From positions 496,001 to 560,000 of the forward strand of contig JAESUZ010004802.1 of assembly GCA_017311185.1 (NCBI GenBank): a stretch of 64,000 nt of DNA. Direction: 5' to 3'. Source of the stretch: Proteles cristata cristata. Taxonomy: Eukaryota; Chordata; Mammalia; Carnivora; Hyaenidae. Of this stretch, positions 48,501-56,100 are shown one piece after another (positions within the stretch are counted from its first letter, which is position 1; each line of letters starts with the position of its first letter). The translations under genes and the position numbers were made by a program. Below the pieces are notes generated by a model. The model did not search any database and was not told the origin of the DNA. It worked only from the letters and a program-made list of their open reading frames with translations.

Positions 48501-50300
48501 CACACTGATTATATTTTCTTCCTCTGATTCATCCACTGAAACAAAAGTCTGTACTAAGGAAATTTAATTACCTCAAATTTCCTACAAAAATATTACAAAA
48601 AATTTGGAAATGGGCTACATGTTCACAAAAAGAAACTGGTTAAACAAATTAGAGAACATTCACAGAACACACATGAAAATTATGTTACAAAAGAATGTTA
48701 AAAATGCATAGCAAAACCCCAGTGAGATACCACTTCATATCCATTAGAATGGCCATAATAATAAGGGGGGAAAAAGGGAAATTGTTGGCAAAGATGTAGA
48801 GAAACTGAACCCTCAGATATTGCTGGTGGGAATATAAAATGGTGCAGTCACAGCGGAAAACAATTTGACAGTTCTCAAATACTAAAACATAAAGTTACCA
48901 AATGACCCAGCAAATATACTCATAGGTATATACCTAAGAGAACTGAAAGCATGTTCACATAAAAGTTCATGAAAATTCAGACCAGAATTATTCATTCAAA
49001 AGAGCCAAAAAGTGAGAACCCAAATAAATAATCTATCAATAAATAAATGGGGAAACAAAATGTGGTATAACCACATAATGGAATTATTCAGCTCTAAAAA
49101 GTAATGAAGTCTAGTATATGCTACAACATGAATAAACCTTGAAAACAATACACTAGGTGAAAGAAGCCCCACGAAGGGCCAGATACTGCATGATTCCATT
49201 CAGGTGAAATTTCCCTAACAGGCAAATCCAAAGAAACAAAAAGTAGATTAATGGTTGCCAGGGGATGCAGGGAAGAGGGAATTGGGACTCACTGCTAATA
49301 GCTACAGGGCTTCTTTTGGGGGTGATGGGAATGTTCTGTAATGAGATAATGGCAATGATTGTACAACATAGTGAATTTATGAAAACCACCATACTATGCA
49401 CTTAATCGTGCCTTTTAATGACATGTGAATTATTCTTCAACTTAGAAAATCATACTGAAGTACAGGCAACAGAATATGCAATGATTCCACAGACAAGGGA
49501 TCAGAATATTAAATTCAAGAATAAAATTTTAATAATTTAACATATTTTAAAGAAGAGATTTCAAATCATTAGATGAATATTCAGTAGTGATGTAACAGCA
49601 CAAACATGGTGGGGGAAGAAATTAAATGAGATACCAGTCTCATAGTTATATAAATATATGTTACAGAATGTTTAAAAATTCAACTGCAAACAAGAAAATC
49701 ATGAAAATTTTATCAGAAAAAAAGAACACTAGCTGTGAGAAAATGGTCATTACATAGTTCAATAAAATACACATAACCAAACAGTGCCCTGTCATCTTAT
49801 TTGGACCAAATACATATTTTAAGAATATTTAATGACAAAGACATTTGTAGCACAGTGGTAACTTAAAAAGCAAAGTATAAAGAATACTATGCACAGTGAA
49901 CCCATTTTTCTAAATTACACACACACATGCATACACAGAAAAAAGTCAAAACGGCTACACACCAACAGATTAAAAGTCTTTCCCTCTGAGTGGAGGGATT
50001 GTAGATGATTTGTACTTTCCTCTGTTTGCTTAACTTTAATTTTTTCAACTTTCTACTGTCAGCCTGTATCAAAGTGTAAAATGGAAAAATAAAAGCTACT
50101 TGTAAAAAAAAAACTTTTTTACCTATTCTCTGCACTCTCATTTCCATCATCAACCCACATGGATGCCTCAGGCAACATTATATCAAGAGTTCCCATTCCA
50201 ATGACCAAATACTTCCCATTGCAAACATTACCTGGAAAATGTCCATTAGAATCATAGCTGCCAGCAGCATGGTGACCATATTAAAATGTCCTGTCTTCAT
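19473..50300 (-). CDS. ART3: ART3 gene, full coding span (11 coding exons)
   Basis: ART3 is a vertebrate ecto-ADP-ribosyltransferase family member (ARTC3) held on the cell surface by a GPI anchor. Human ART3 is regarded as lacking transferase activity. Joining 50300-50232, 45188-44477, 28970-28938, 28014-27982, 27008-26979, 25310-25278, 24200-24168, 23528-23496, 22619-22587, 21279-21247 and 19612-19473 gives 1182 nt, or 393 codons plus stop, close to the human length as I recall it. Residues 1-23 are a signal peptide. Residues 24-261 are the ART fold, with N-glycosylation sequons NVS (232-234) and NKT (248-250) and several cysteines. Residues ~261-348 are a repetitive stalk, and the last ~25 are the hydrophobic GPI signal. 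Every junction has GT-AG ends and the frame stays open. The neighbour NUP54 converges on it, as in human. Exon use in real transcripts is not shown here. Confidence 0.92.
20425..20630 (+). repeat. MER5-like DNA transposon relic
   Basis: 'caatggttcttaagggagaa' at one end resembles the CAGTGGTTCTCAA terminus of MER5-type hAT elements. The rest is diverged. Confidence 0.4.
21247..21279 (-). CDS. ART3: ART3 mini-exon 8 (33 nt)
   Basis: The acceptor TTCTATTTTAG and the donor CCTA|GTAAGAA enclose 33 nt in phase 1-1, reading [11 protein letters not shown]. It corresponds to the EDKSQGNINNP segment of ART3. The split codon formed with the last exon is ACT (Thr), giving NPT-PGPG. Confidence 0.88.
21580..21760 (-). 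repeat. MIR-like ancient SINE
   Basis: 'ttatggagtgctttctatgtg' followed by 'aatgatttatgtaattgtcac' and 'tcacagaggcattcagtgg' matches the reverse MIR order, diverged. Confidence 0.5.
22295..22317 (-). other. Exon-like relic in the ART3 mini-exon region
   Basis: The - strand shows TCTATTGCAG, 23 nt, then GTAAGG: good splice sites in the right region and orientation. However, 23 nt would break the frame and phase 1 reads a TAG at the fourth codon. It may be a dead mini-exon or chance. Confidence 0.2.
22587..22619 (-). CDS. ART3: ART3 mini-exon 7 (33 nt)
   Basis: The acceptor TTTTCTCATTTAG (almost identical to that of mini-exon 6) and the donor CCTG|GTAATAC enclose 33 nt in phase 1-1, reading [12 protein letters not shown] do not recall a counterpart in the human protein. 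It may be a carnivore addition or an exon lost in human. The donor is slightly non-consensus (GTAATA). Confidence 0.75.
22690..22860 (-). repeat. MIR-like ancient SINE
   Basis: 'ctttatctcattaggacttt', 'cttcattttacagatgtgga' and 'gtgaaataacttacacagtt' are the reverse MIR core. Confidence 0.65.
23496..23528 (-). CDS. ART3: ART3 mini-exon 6 (33 nt)
   Basis: The acceptor TTTCTCATTTAG and the donor CCTG|GTAAGCA enclose 33 nt in phase 1-1, reading [11 protein letters not shown]. It corresponds to the GMKIPEPFPLP segment of ART3. Confidence 0.9.
24168..24200 (-). CDS. ART3: ART3 mini-exon 5 (33 nt)
   Basis: It reads [11 protein letters not shown] in phase 1-1 with the donor CCTG|GTAAGAC. The match to the EPTQIPG segment of ART3 makes the call firm. 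The acceptor is weak (GTTTTGTCTTGAG), so exon skipping is plausible. Confidence 0.88.
24284..24317. repeat. Poly(A)/(GAAA)n tract
   Basis: An A run followed by five or so GAAA units, just left of a SINE pair. Confidence 0.85.
24340..24539 (-). mobile_element. Carnivore SINE, left copy of an adjacent pair
   Basis: From 'ttaaagttttatttattttt' to 'tgagccacccaggctcccc', directly abutting another - strand copy. Confidence 0.92.
24540..24785 (-). mobile_element. Older carnivore SINE, right copy of an adjacent pair
   Basis: Long (GA)n tracts and 'aaccaactgaaccacccagg' at the end. It is more diverged than its neighbour. The left copy probably inserted into its A-rich tail. Its CT-rich core produces long Ser-Leu open frames on the - strand that are not genes. 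Confidence 0.85.
24790..24905 (+). repeat. L2-like ancient LINE fragment
   Basis: 'ctggagttcaagaacttcca' and 'tgatctggcccatatatctc' match the L2 'ggcattcaaggccctccacgatctggcc' block. Confidence 0.55.
24950..25120 (+). repeat. MIR-like ancient SINE
   Basis: 'attgggcaggcttctaatccc', 'tctgaacttcaattccttat' and 'aaggagatacatca' follow the MIR order. Confidence 0.45.
25278..25310 (-). CDS. ART3: ART3 mini-exon 4 (33 nt)
   Basis: The acceptor CTCATCTTTAG and the donor CCTG|GTAAGTG enclose 33 nt in phase 1-1, reading [11 protein letters not shown]. The intron just upstream shares sequence with those of mini-exons 6 and 7 (CACTRAAnAnTTTCTnTTCTCAT), evidence that the exons arose by duplication together with flanking intron. 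Confidence 0.85.
25530..26430 (-). mobile_element. Old L1 fragments
   Basis: 'tactcataatcccag', 'cagctttattgatgatgtaa', 'atgattacaattaacatcca', and 'actccactgttggatactaa' are antisense L1M 3' UTR and ORF2-end landmarks. There may be two fragments. It sits in an ART3 intron, sense with ART3. Confidence 0.6.
26913..26924 (-). other. Possible ART3 12-nt micro-exon or decayed mini-exon copy
   Basis: On the - strand, CTCTTTTAG is followed by 12 nt (GGATGGAAACAG) and then a strong donor GTAAGC. The opening bases match the true mini-exon at 23496-23528 (AG|GGATGAAAG). A second GTAAGG lies 26 nt from the acceptor, as though a 33-nt cassette had lost about 7 nt. Used as 12 nt it would stay in phase 1 and add four residues (GMET). 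It is more likely a relic, and its use is unproven. Confidence 0.4.
26979..27008 (-). CDS. ART3: ART3 mini-exon 3 (30 nt)
   Basis: The acceptor ATAACTTAG and the donor TCTG|GTAAGAC enclose 30 nt in phase 1-1, reading [10 protein letters not shown]. It is the GEKNQKLEDH-type repeat of the ART3 stalk. Human has, from memory, three tandem copies of this 10-residue unit. I found only one intact copy here. Confidence 0.88.
27688..27802 (+). other. Possible + strand promoter and first exon inside an ART3 intron
   Basis: The + strand carries TATATAAG at 27688-27695 and, about 110 nt later, a consensus donor GGAAG|GTAAGT at 27802/27803. The spacing suits a short first exon (~27718-27802) of an antisense transcript, or a remnant LTR promoter. 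No matching acceptor or reading frame was identified. Confidence 0.3.
27982..28014 (-). CDS. ART3: ART3 mini-exon 2 (33 nt)
   Basis: The acceptor TATTTCAG and the donor CCTG|GTAAGTG enclose 33 nt in phase 1-1, reading [11 protein letters not shown] plus the first base of Gly. It corresponds to the FQPIYVYNPG segment I recall from human ART3, at the start of the stalk. Confidence 0.9.
28741..28860 (+). repeat. (GGT)n and ATGGTGG-rich patch
   Basis: About seven GGT units follow CAAGAT at ~28775-28798, with two more ATGGTGG motifs by 28855, all within 200 nt of mini-exon 1. The short histidine-, threonine- or valine-rich frames here are products of the repeat. Confidence 0.7.
28938..28970 (-). 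CDS. ART3: ART3 mini-exon 1 (33 nt)
   Basis: The acceptor CTGTTTCAG and the donor ATGG|GTAAGAT enclose 33 nt in phase 1-1. It completes Gly261 and reads [11 protein letters not shown]. This follows the main exon after a ~15.5-kb intron and matches the ART3 segment after the CAFLGG motif. The cysteine may pair within the ART fold. Confidence 0.9.
30084..30330 (-). mobile_element. Carnivore SINE with (ATT)n tail
   Basis: An (ATT)n run, 'tttatttacttattttgaga', GA tracts, then the tRNA part ending 'atgcaggtgccc'. Diverged copies of the flank (GTCTAGAATT / AGACTAGAAATT) suggest an old duplication. Confidence 0.85.
30560..30760 (+). repeat. hAT-type MITE relic (MER3/MER20-like)
   Basis: 'tctcaaagtgtagtcttcta', 'tcagaatcatctgggtgctt', 'tttctggggagtgatgcctt' and 'caagtgatttttaag' follow the order of these non-autonomous DNA transposons. 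Confidence 0.5.
31820..32266 (-). mobile_element. Young 5'-truncated L1
   Basis: A (TTTA)n tail at the left, then the antisense L1 3' UTR and ORF2 end. A perfect 17-bp duplication, TACCAAGGGATATTTTA, lies at 31803-31819 and 32267-32283. Very similar to the copy at 39120. It lies sense to ART3 in the large intron. Confidence 0.95.
32577..32789 (+). mobile_element. Carnivore SINE
   Basis: GGGGTACCTGGGTGGCTCAG to an A-rich tail. Duplication AGAATAAAATAATATT / AGAATGAAATAATATT at 32561-32576 and 32790-32805. Confidence 0.95.
33340..34138 (+). mobile_element. Young L1 3' end (ORF2 C-terminus and 3' UTR)
   Basis: From 'gccaaaagacacatgaaacg' through the ORF2 C-terminal zinc-knuckle region (GGNVNGC... 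frame at 33482-33748) to 'accgggtgttatatggaaac' and a poly(A) tail. No clear duplication was found. It directly abuts a - strand L1 at 34139. Confidence 0.88.
37337..37744 (-). pseudogene. L1 ORF1p C-terminal fragment, 135 codons
   Basis: L1 ORF1p is the trimeric RNA-binding chaperone of the L1 particle. This open stretch includes '[12 protein letters not shown]', '[11 protein letters not shown]' and 'PALQEILKG', landmarks of the RRM/C-terminal domain. The N-terminal coiled coil is not in frame with it, so the gene is broken. Confidence 0.75.
37921..38126 (-). mobile_element. Carnivore SINE inside the older L1
   Basis: 'aaaatgtttatttattttta' to 'tgagccactcaggcacccc'. Flanks read ATTTTTATCTT and ATTATTTTATCTT. 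Confidence 0.92.
39120..40571 (-). mobile_element. Young 5'-truncated L1 (1.45 kb)
   Basis: A T run at the left, then antisense 3' UTR and the ORF2 C-terminal third. Flanked by TAAAACAGCCT at 39109-39119 and 40572-40582. Two long open pieces remain: 40452-39982 (156 codons) and 39966-39334 (210 codons, with [18 protein letters not shown], the Cys-rich motif of L1 ORF2p). A TGA near 39982 separates them, so it is nearly intact over its length but incapable of moving. Confidence 0.93.
40583..42900. other. Large-intron DNA, mostly unassigned
   Basis: No exon recognised. 40583-41470 might be a diverged L1 5' UTR or LTR. A short inverted-repeat element lies at 41478-41622. Open frames up to 107 codons show no recognisable product. 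Confidence 0.4.
41478..41622. repeat. Short element with inverted terminal repeats
   Basis: 'gaggtgcctatgagtgcaaa' followed by ATTTAA (41490-41513) is mirrored by TTAAATTTTGTGCCCCAGGC ACCTC (41588-41612). The arms match over about 24 bp with few differences, and the whole is ~145 bp, like an old MITE. Confidence 0.5.
42931..43120 (+). mobile_element. Carnivore SINE, left of a nested pair
   Basis: AACACCTGGGTGCCTCAGTC to AATAAATAAACATT. The flanks GATTTATATTTC occur before it and again at ~43382, past the second SINE. The second SINE therefore sits in its tail. Confidence 0.92.
43121..43335 (+). mobile_element. Young-subtype SINE in another SINE's tail
   Basis: GGGGCGCCTGGGTGGCTTAG to an (AAAT)n tail, with AATAAATAAACATT before (43107-43120) and after (43337-43350). 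It is the best-preserved young-subtype copy in the window, keeping the A-box and B-box of the tRNA-derived promoter. Confidence 0.95.
44130..44252 (+). repeat. MER5A-like DNA transposon relic
   Basis: 'attgccaaatgaccctgcag' and 'gccgccgattgagaaccaga' match the MER5A end. Confidence 0.75.
44477..45188 (-). CDS. ART3: ART3 main exon: ADP-ribosyltransferase fold
   Basis: This 712-nt exon encodes residues 24-260 and the first base of codon 261, starting [20 protein letters not shown] and ending YECAFLGG. It covers almost the whole ART fold. The acceptor is TTTTCCTTTGAAG and the donor GGTG|GTAAGT. In active ARTs the fold carries an R, an S-x-S and an E-x-E just before V-L-I-P. Here the first position reads VVYS (160-163), the second FTLAYS (183-188), and the segment before LIP (224-226) is ENERII. 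The catalytic glutamate and arginine are therefore not where active enzymes have them. This supports a binding or structural role rather than transfer. The open frame continues past the donor into intron DNA and should be cut at 44477. Confidence 0.95.
45718..45998 (+). mobile_element. Short L1 insertion with 5' inversion
   Basis: About 31 bp of L1 in - orientation (45718-45748, 'ctgcctgacttattttgcta') are followed by L1 3' UTR in + orientation ending in an (AAAAT)n tail. A perfect 16-bp duplication, TAAAAATCAGGGTTGC, lies at 45702-45717 and 45999-46014. This is the structure left by twin priming. It lies in ART3 intron 2, antisense to ART3. Confidence 0.93.
46350..46590 (+). repeat. MIR
   Basis: 'ctagcctggagccagacata', 'gtgttcaaattccgtaacta', 'gaaaagttactcgacatttt' and 'gagcttcaatttttttcatc' are the MIR order over nearly full length. 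Confidence 0.75.
47041..47096. repeat. (GA)n tract
   Basis: Purine tract of GA, GAGACA and GAAA units. Confidence 0.85.
47490..47660 (+). repeat. L2-like ancient LINE fragment
   Basis: 'taatagtctaaggccaaact', 'caacctggtccatacacaga' and 'gtccttctcccagtcaccct' follow the L2 3' region. Confidence 0.45.
47680..47845 (-). repeat. MIR
   Basis: 'aatgaactcatttaatcttc', 'atggcaaccctgtgaggtag' and 'aaggatgaggatactaagat' are the reversed MIR core and tail. Confidence 0.8.
48600..49450 (+). mobile_element. Old L1 3' end
   Basis: 'gtgagataccacttcatatcc', 'attgctggtgggaatataaaa', 'gcaaatatactcataggtat' and a 3' UTR with 'aggcaaatccaaagaaacaa'. Diverged, no open frame, in ART3 intron 2. Confidence 0.7.
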
Positions 50301-50309
50301 TTTTCTCTT
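50232..50309 (-). CDS. ART3: ART3 start-codon and signal-peptide exon
   Basis: On the - strand the acceptor TTTAATTTAG is followed by 9 nt of 5' UTR, the ATG at 50300-50298, and 23 codons ([20 protein letters not shown] then IFQ). It ends at a donor CAG|GTAATG. The hydrophobic core [12 protein letters not shown] is a classic signal peptide. The exon ends in phase 0 and joins the GTG (Val) that opens the main exon. The start is chosen because the signal-peptide frame runs straight into the enzyme domain and matches the known ART3 N-terminus. Confidence 0.92.
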
Positions 50310-50484
50310 CTAAATTAAAATGGAAACATTTCAAGTTAGTAGTCTTATAAAAGAGGTTTAGGAATATAGAGCAGAATGACACACTATATACATTTCCATT
50401 CAGGGTGAGAGTATCATGATGGTCAGGAAGTGATCATCAATAAATTTCCAGTTGCTGAAAGGGCCATTATATTTTGTCTGGTGG

Positions 50485-50560
50485 TCTAACATCCTCATTC
50501 TACAGGTGGGGAAACAAAAGCTCCAAGAAGTTTAGCAATTTGCTTAAGATTAAATCTGTC
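50485..50560 (-). repeat. MIR fragment
   Basis: 'ctcattctacaggtggggaaa' and 'agtttagcaatttgcttaag' match the reversed MIR core. Confidence 0.55.
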
Positions 50561-51468
50561 CATTTCCAGCTATGTCTCTTCTACCATAGATAGTCACTGG
50601 TAGTCATATTTCCCTCCTGTCTCTAAATTTCCCTTCAGCACACACAGGAAATAACACAAACTAAAAAACCACCATTTTAGACTGGTGATCTCCAAGTTCC
50701 CAGTTTCCAAAAGGTCTCCAGTAGGTATTGTCGATGCACATCATCCACTGTTTATAGTAAACCAAGTCACATCCATTTGGGTAGGATGGAGGGAATGATG
50801 AAGCCAGTAGTGGCACAAACCAGAGCATTACCAAGAGGTTCTCCTTCCCCCAAATATTTACATTCAAAGAAGCTCAAGGATAAAACAAGTGTTTGCATAC
50901 ATTTCTGATGGTGGGAATGAAAATAAGAAAAAACTTGATAGGCAGCAATTCTAATAAAATCATACAACTTTACTGGCTAAATGCCCAATACTTGTCTCAA
51001 TGTTTATGAGACTGAAAGGGGGGTAAACATCAGGGTAAGAGGCCCTCAAGAGCTGAAGCTGTTCCACAGTCATTAAATGAGTCAATTAAAGGTTGTCTAC
51101 AGTTCTTCCCACATACCTACAACAAAGTTGACATTAATGGAACTGAAGTGAGATCTCTATTTTATCCTACCATTTGCCATATTCTGGCATCTGCAAATGG
51201 GAATGAAAAGCACAGGGGAAAATAAAATCTTCCCTTTGGCCCCAAATTCCTAGTTTTATTCAGGAGCAGTTTCTTTCACTAGAGATACTAAAATATACTA
51301 ACAAAATGTCACGTTTGTGTTAAACTTCATTTTCTAAAAAAGACTTAAAATATAATACCTGACAGGTAACTGTCACAAGGCAGTAAGTGACAAGCAAGCT
51401 CTGAATTAGGGTTTCCTTGAAAATTCTTTACTTCCATAGTCTGAGTGTAAATAAGTCAAAATGTTTAC

Positions 51469-51575
51469 CTGGCTTTTCTGCCTGTGGCGGAAGTTTAAAT
51501 GATGCTAGGTCTCAAACTGTTTTCCCACTCTCTCAGTTGTGGTAAGCGTGTCTTCAGGATGGGAGGTTGTTGACG
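51469..51575 (-). other. ART3: Predicted ART3 5' UTR exon
   Basis: Downstream of a TATA box, about 107 nt run from a predicted start site near 51575 to a donor CCAG|GTAAAC. No ATG-initiated long frame is present, so the exon is non-coding. It would splice over a ~1.16-kb intron to the signal-peptide exon at 50309. The start site is inferred from TATA spacing. From memory, human ART3 also has 5' exons much further upstream, which would lie beyond this window. Confidence 0.65.
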
Positions 51576-51603
51576 GTGAGAGCTGAGAAGGGAATGCTTT
51601 TCT

Positions 51604-51610
51604 TTTTATA
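51604..51610 (-). promoter_or_regulatory. TATA box of the proximal ART3 promoter
   Basis: The - strand reads GGTGTTTATAAAAAG. This consensus TATA box sits about 30 nt before the predicted start and 135 nt before the donor of the 5' UTR exon. A second AT-rich site, ATATAAATAG, lies about 60 nt further upstream (51661-51671). It is one mismatch from a MEF2-type site and might alternatively be an upstream TATA. Confidence 0.6.
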
Positions 51611-51675
51611 AACACCCCCAGCAGTAGCTTGGCAGTGGCACATTACCCCATTTGTGTTCTGCTATTTATATCTGG

Positions 51676-52289
51676 CCCCCACACTATCCTTTGGAATCAC
51701 TGCTGTTAACACATGAAATCTCCAAGAGGCTTGTAAAGCCACAGCAATTCCCTCTAACCATACAACATGTTCAGTTAGTTCCGAATCTTGTTGTAGGCTT
51801 CTCAGAGTGTGATCACCTCCCATTCCTAACCCTTTGACTCTGAGATGTCAAACTAAAGCAAGGATTTTACCCTAGCAAGATGGTTCACATAACTAAGGGG
51901 ACTTCCTTTGTTAATCTCTGGCAATGATGACTGGCTATCACCATTCACTCACCCATCTTACTATTTTTCAGGTACTGTGCAAGCTGCTGGGATACACAAG
52001 CATGTAAAACAAAGTACTAAAAAGTGCAATGTGATAAAACCCATTAAATATGCATATTTAACCAAAATACATGTTAAAAATCTAAGTGAGTTTTAGAAAA
52101 AGTCTAATGAGAACACTAAGAAGGTAAGGATGTGGTAATACTTGCAACTGTATTTCTCATTTGAGTATGGTACACATAGTAAGTATATTGACTGTAACAC
52201 CGGAGAAAAGTTTATGGACTATAGAAAAAAACTGTGAAATGTCGTAGGAAATTTATGCATATATATATATCAAAATACATTAATAGAAT
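51676..52289. other. Upstream flank of the ART3 promoter
   Basis: A mostly non-repeat stretch just upstream of the TATA box. No coding potential seen. If ART3 has tissue-specific proximal control, this is the natural place for it. Beyond ~52.3 kb the DNA is nearly all LINE. Confidence 0.4.
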
Positions 52290-52710
52290 TCATTGGATAG
52301 TATACTATGTATAATAGCCCCAAACTGGAAACCATCCAAATGACTAACAACAGTAGAACAGATACTTTGTTATATTCATACAATGGAATTTTGCATAGCA
52401 CTGAAAATAAACTCTAACCATATGTAAGAAATGAGGATAAATCTTAACATTTATGCATTTAAGTGATTGCATGACAAATTATACAGAGTACAAAATCAAG
52501 CAAAACACATCTATCACATTAGAGTCAGAATACTGGTTACTCTGAGTAGGAGGTAGTAACTTCAAGAGGAACAAGGAAAGCATTTAGGATGCTGGTTTTG
52601 GTTCTGGGTGTTGACTACACAGATATATTCTGTTTGTGAAAATTACCAAGCTATATATTTATGTATGTTTTCCTCTATATGTATACATATATTATTACTC
52701 AAGTAAACAT
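52290..52710 (+). mobile_element. Old L1-like 3' fragment
   Basis: 'aactggaaaccatccaaatg', 'ggaattttgcatagca' and 'tactcaagtaaacatttt' suggest a diverged L1 3' end. Confidence 0.45.
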
Positions 52711-53109
52711 TTTAGATAAAGAGCATCCATTTTTTACAAAACCCATCTTTAATCTTCAGTCTTCAAAACCTCTAACCTCTTCCCACCCCACTGGCCAAGC
52801 AATTTAAGATATAATTTAACAGACTCTCAGCGACAGCATCATTTAAAAAAAAAAAAGTGTGGTCAGAAAGAAAAAACAGAGTTTGTACATGTTTCAAGCA
52901 TTATGTTCTCACTGACATTCATTTAAGTCTCAGGCGTGTGAGCCTACAGGAAATGTAGTAGTGGAGTTTTCCTGTCTTTGGCACCGAAGCCTTCCAGATT
53001 CATTTATATATCACACAAAAGACAAAGTTCACCAAAAAGAATGTAACAAACACCACAGGAAGTTCAAGGCAGAATTGGCCTTGTTTCTTCCCATCATGGT
53101 TTTTCTCCA

Positions 53110-56100
53110 TTCCTGTTTTATTCCAGTTTCTACCTTTTTTAAATTGAAAATACAATTAACATACAATGTGTTAGATTTGGGTGTAACAACATAATGGTTT
53201 GATATTTATATATATTCCAAAATGATCATAAGTCTAGTTTATATGTTACCACACAGTTAATAAATTTTTGTGCATGTGGTAACTTTTAAGCCTTACTCTC
53301 TCAACAACTTTCAAATATGTAATACAGTATTACCTACAATCACCATGTTGCAGATTACATCCCTACGACATTTATAACTGGAAACTTGCACCTTTGACTC
53401 CCTTTACCCATTTAGCCCTCCACTCCCAATCCTGGACTCTGGCAACTACCAATCTGTTCTCTGTATCAATTTGCTTGTTTTTGTTTTGTTTTGTTTTAGT
53501 TTTGTTTTGTTTAGATTCCACATATAAGTGAGAATATATGATATTTGTCTTTGACTTATTTCACCTAGCATAATGCCCTCAAGGTCCATCCATGTTTTTC
53601 ACAAATGGCAAGGTTTCATTCTTTTTAATGGCTGATATTATTCCATTTTACTTATACAGGTATATATACGTATGTGTACAGTTTCTCTATCCATTCATCC
53701 ACCACTGGAAACTTAGGTTGTTTCCTTTCTTGGCTATTGTAAATAAAACTGTAATGACATGGGGGCACCTATGTATCTTTCCAAGTTAGTGTTTTTGTTT
53801 TCTTCATACACTCAAAAGTGAAATTGCTAAATCATATGGTAGTTCTATTTTTAATTTTTTGAGGAACTCCATATTGTTTCTCATAGTGGCTACTCTAATA
53901 AATACTACCACCAAGAGTACACAGAGATCCCCTTTTCCACATCATTGCCAACACTTGGTGTTTCTTTTCTTCCCCTGATTCCTGTCCCAGTCCCTCTTTC
54001 TGAACACAGCTATCCTAACAAATGTAAGGCAATAGCTCATTGTGGTTTTCATCTGAATTTCCCTGATGATTAGTGACTCTGACAATCTTTTCACATACCT
54101 TTTGGCCTTCTATGTGTTTTCTGAACAGACAGAAAAATGTCTGTTCAGAGCCTCTGCTCATTTTAAAAATTATTTTTAAATGAATAATTTTGAGTTATAG
54201 GAGTTCTTTATATATTTTGGGTATTAACCCATTATCACATACATGATTTTCAAGTATTTTCTCCCATTCAGTATGTTGCCTTTTCATTTTGTTAATACTT
54301 TCTCTTGTGCAAAAACTTTTTAGTTTGATGTAGTCTCAACTGTGGATTTTTGCTTTTGCCTTTACTTTTGGTGTCAAATCCAAAAATTACTGCCAAAATC
54401 AATGTCAAAGAGCTTACTCCTTGTTTTCTTCTTGAGTTTTTATGGTTTATTTTCTTACATTTAAGTCTTTAATCCATTTGGAGTGAACTTTTTGTGTAAT
54501 GTATAAAAAAGTGGTCCAGTTTCATGCTTTTGCATGTGGCTATCCAGTTTTCTCAACACCATTTATTAAAGAGACTATCCTTTCTCCATTGTATATTCTT
54601 GGTGTCTTTATCAAAAATTAATTTACCATATATGTATGGGTTTATTTCTGGGATCTCTATTCTGTTTCACTGATCTGTGTGTCTGTTTTATACCAGTACC
54701 ATACTGGTTTGATTCCTATAGTTTTGTAATACTGTTTGAAATCAGGGACTCTGGAATTTTGGTTGTCTTTCTCAAGATTGCTTTGGTTATCAGAGGTTCT
54801 TTGTGGTTCTACACTAATTTTAAGATTATTTGTTCTATTACTGTGAAAAGTGCCACTGGAATTTTGATAAAGGTTGCATTAAATCTATAGATTGTTTTGG
54901 ATAGTATGGACATTTTAACAATATGAATCCTTCAAATCCATAAGTATGAATATCTTTCCATTTATTTGTGTCTATTTTTTTCAACAATGTCATACTTCTC
55001 AGAGGAGAAGGCTTTCTCCTCCTTCGTTATATTCCTAGGTATTTTGTTCATTTTAATTCAACTGCAAATGAGGATTATTTTCTAATTTCTTTCTGATAGT
55101 TTATTTGTGTATAGAAACACAACATATGTCTATTCTTTGTATCTTTCAACTTCACTGAATTTATTAGTTCTAACAGTTTTTTGGTGGAATCTTTAAGGTT
55201 TTCTATACATAAAATATCATTTGCAGAGTGACAGTTTTCCCTCTTTCTCCCCAATTTGGATGCCCTTTATCTTTTTCTTGACTAACTGCTCTGTCTAGGA
55301 CTTCCAACACTACACTGAATAAAAGTGGTAAGAGTGAGCATCCTTGCCTTGTTCCTAAGCTTGGAGAAAAAGCTTTCATTTCACCCCACTGGATTATAAT
55401 GTTAGCTATGGGTTTGTCATAAATGGCCTTCATTATGTTGAGGGGAGCTCCCTCTATTCCCACTGTACTTCAAGTTTTTATAATAAATGGATGTTAAATT
55501 CTGTCACGTGCTTTTTTTGCATCTATTGAAATGATAGTATTTTTACCCTTCAATTTGTAAATGCAGTACATCACACTGATTTGTGAATGTTCAATCATCC
55601 TTGTACACCTGGAATAAATTCCATTTGATCATCGGATATGATCCTTTTAATGTACTACTGAATTTGGTTTGTGAATATTTTGCTGAAGAATTTTTTATAT
55701 ATGTTCATTAGGGATAGTGCTCTGTAATTTTTTTGTAATTGTCTTTTTTGCCTGGTTTTGATATCAACGTGGTATCAGGCATTGTAAAATGAGTTTGGAC
55801 TATTCCCTTCTCTTTTATTTTTTTGAAGAGTTTGAGAGTAACTGGCGTTAATTCTTCTTTGTCTCGTAGAATTAGTCAGTGAAGCTATATGGCCCTGGAT
55901 TTTGTTTTGTTGAAGGTTTTAAATTACTACTTCAATCTCCTTACCAAGAATCAATCTATTTAGATTTTTTCTTTTTTTCTGATTCAGTATTAAAAAGTTT
56001 TAGGTTTTGAAGAATTTTTCCAATTTTTTCTAGGTGGTCCAATGTGTTCACATATAATTGTTTATGTAGACCGTTATGATCCTGTGTATTTCTGTAGTAT

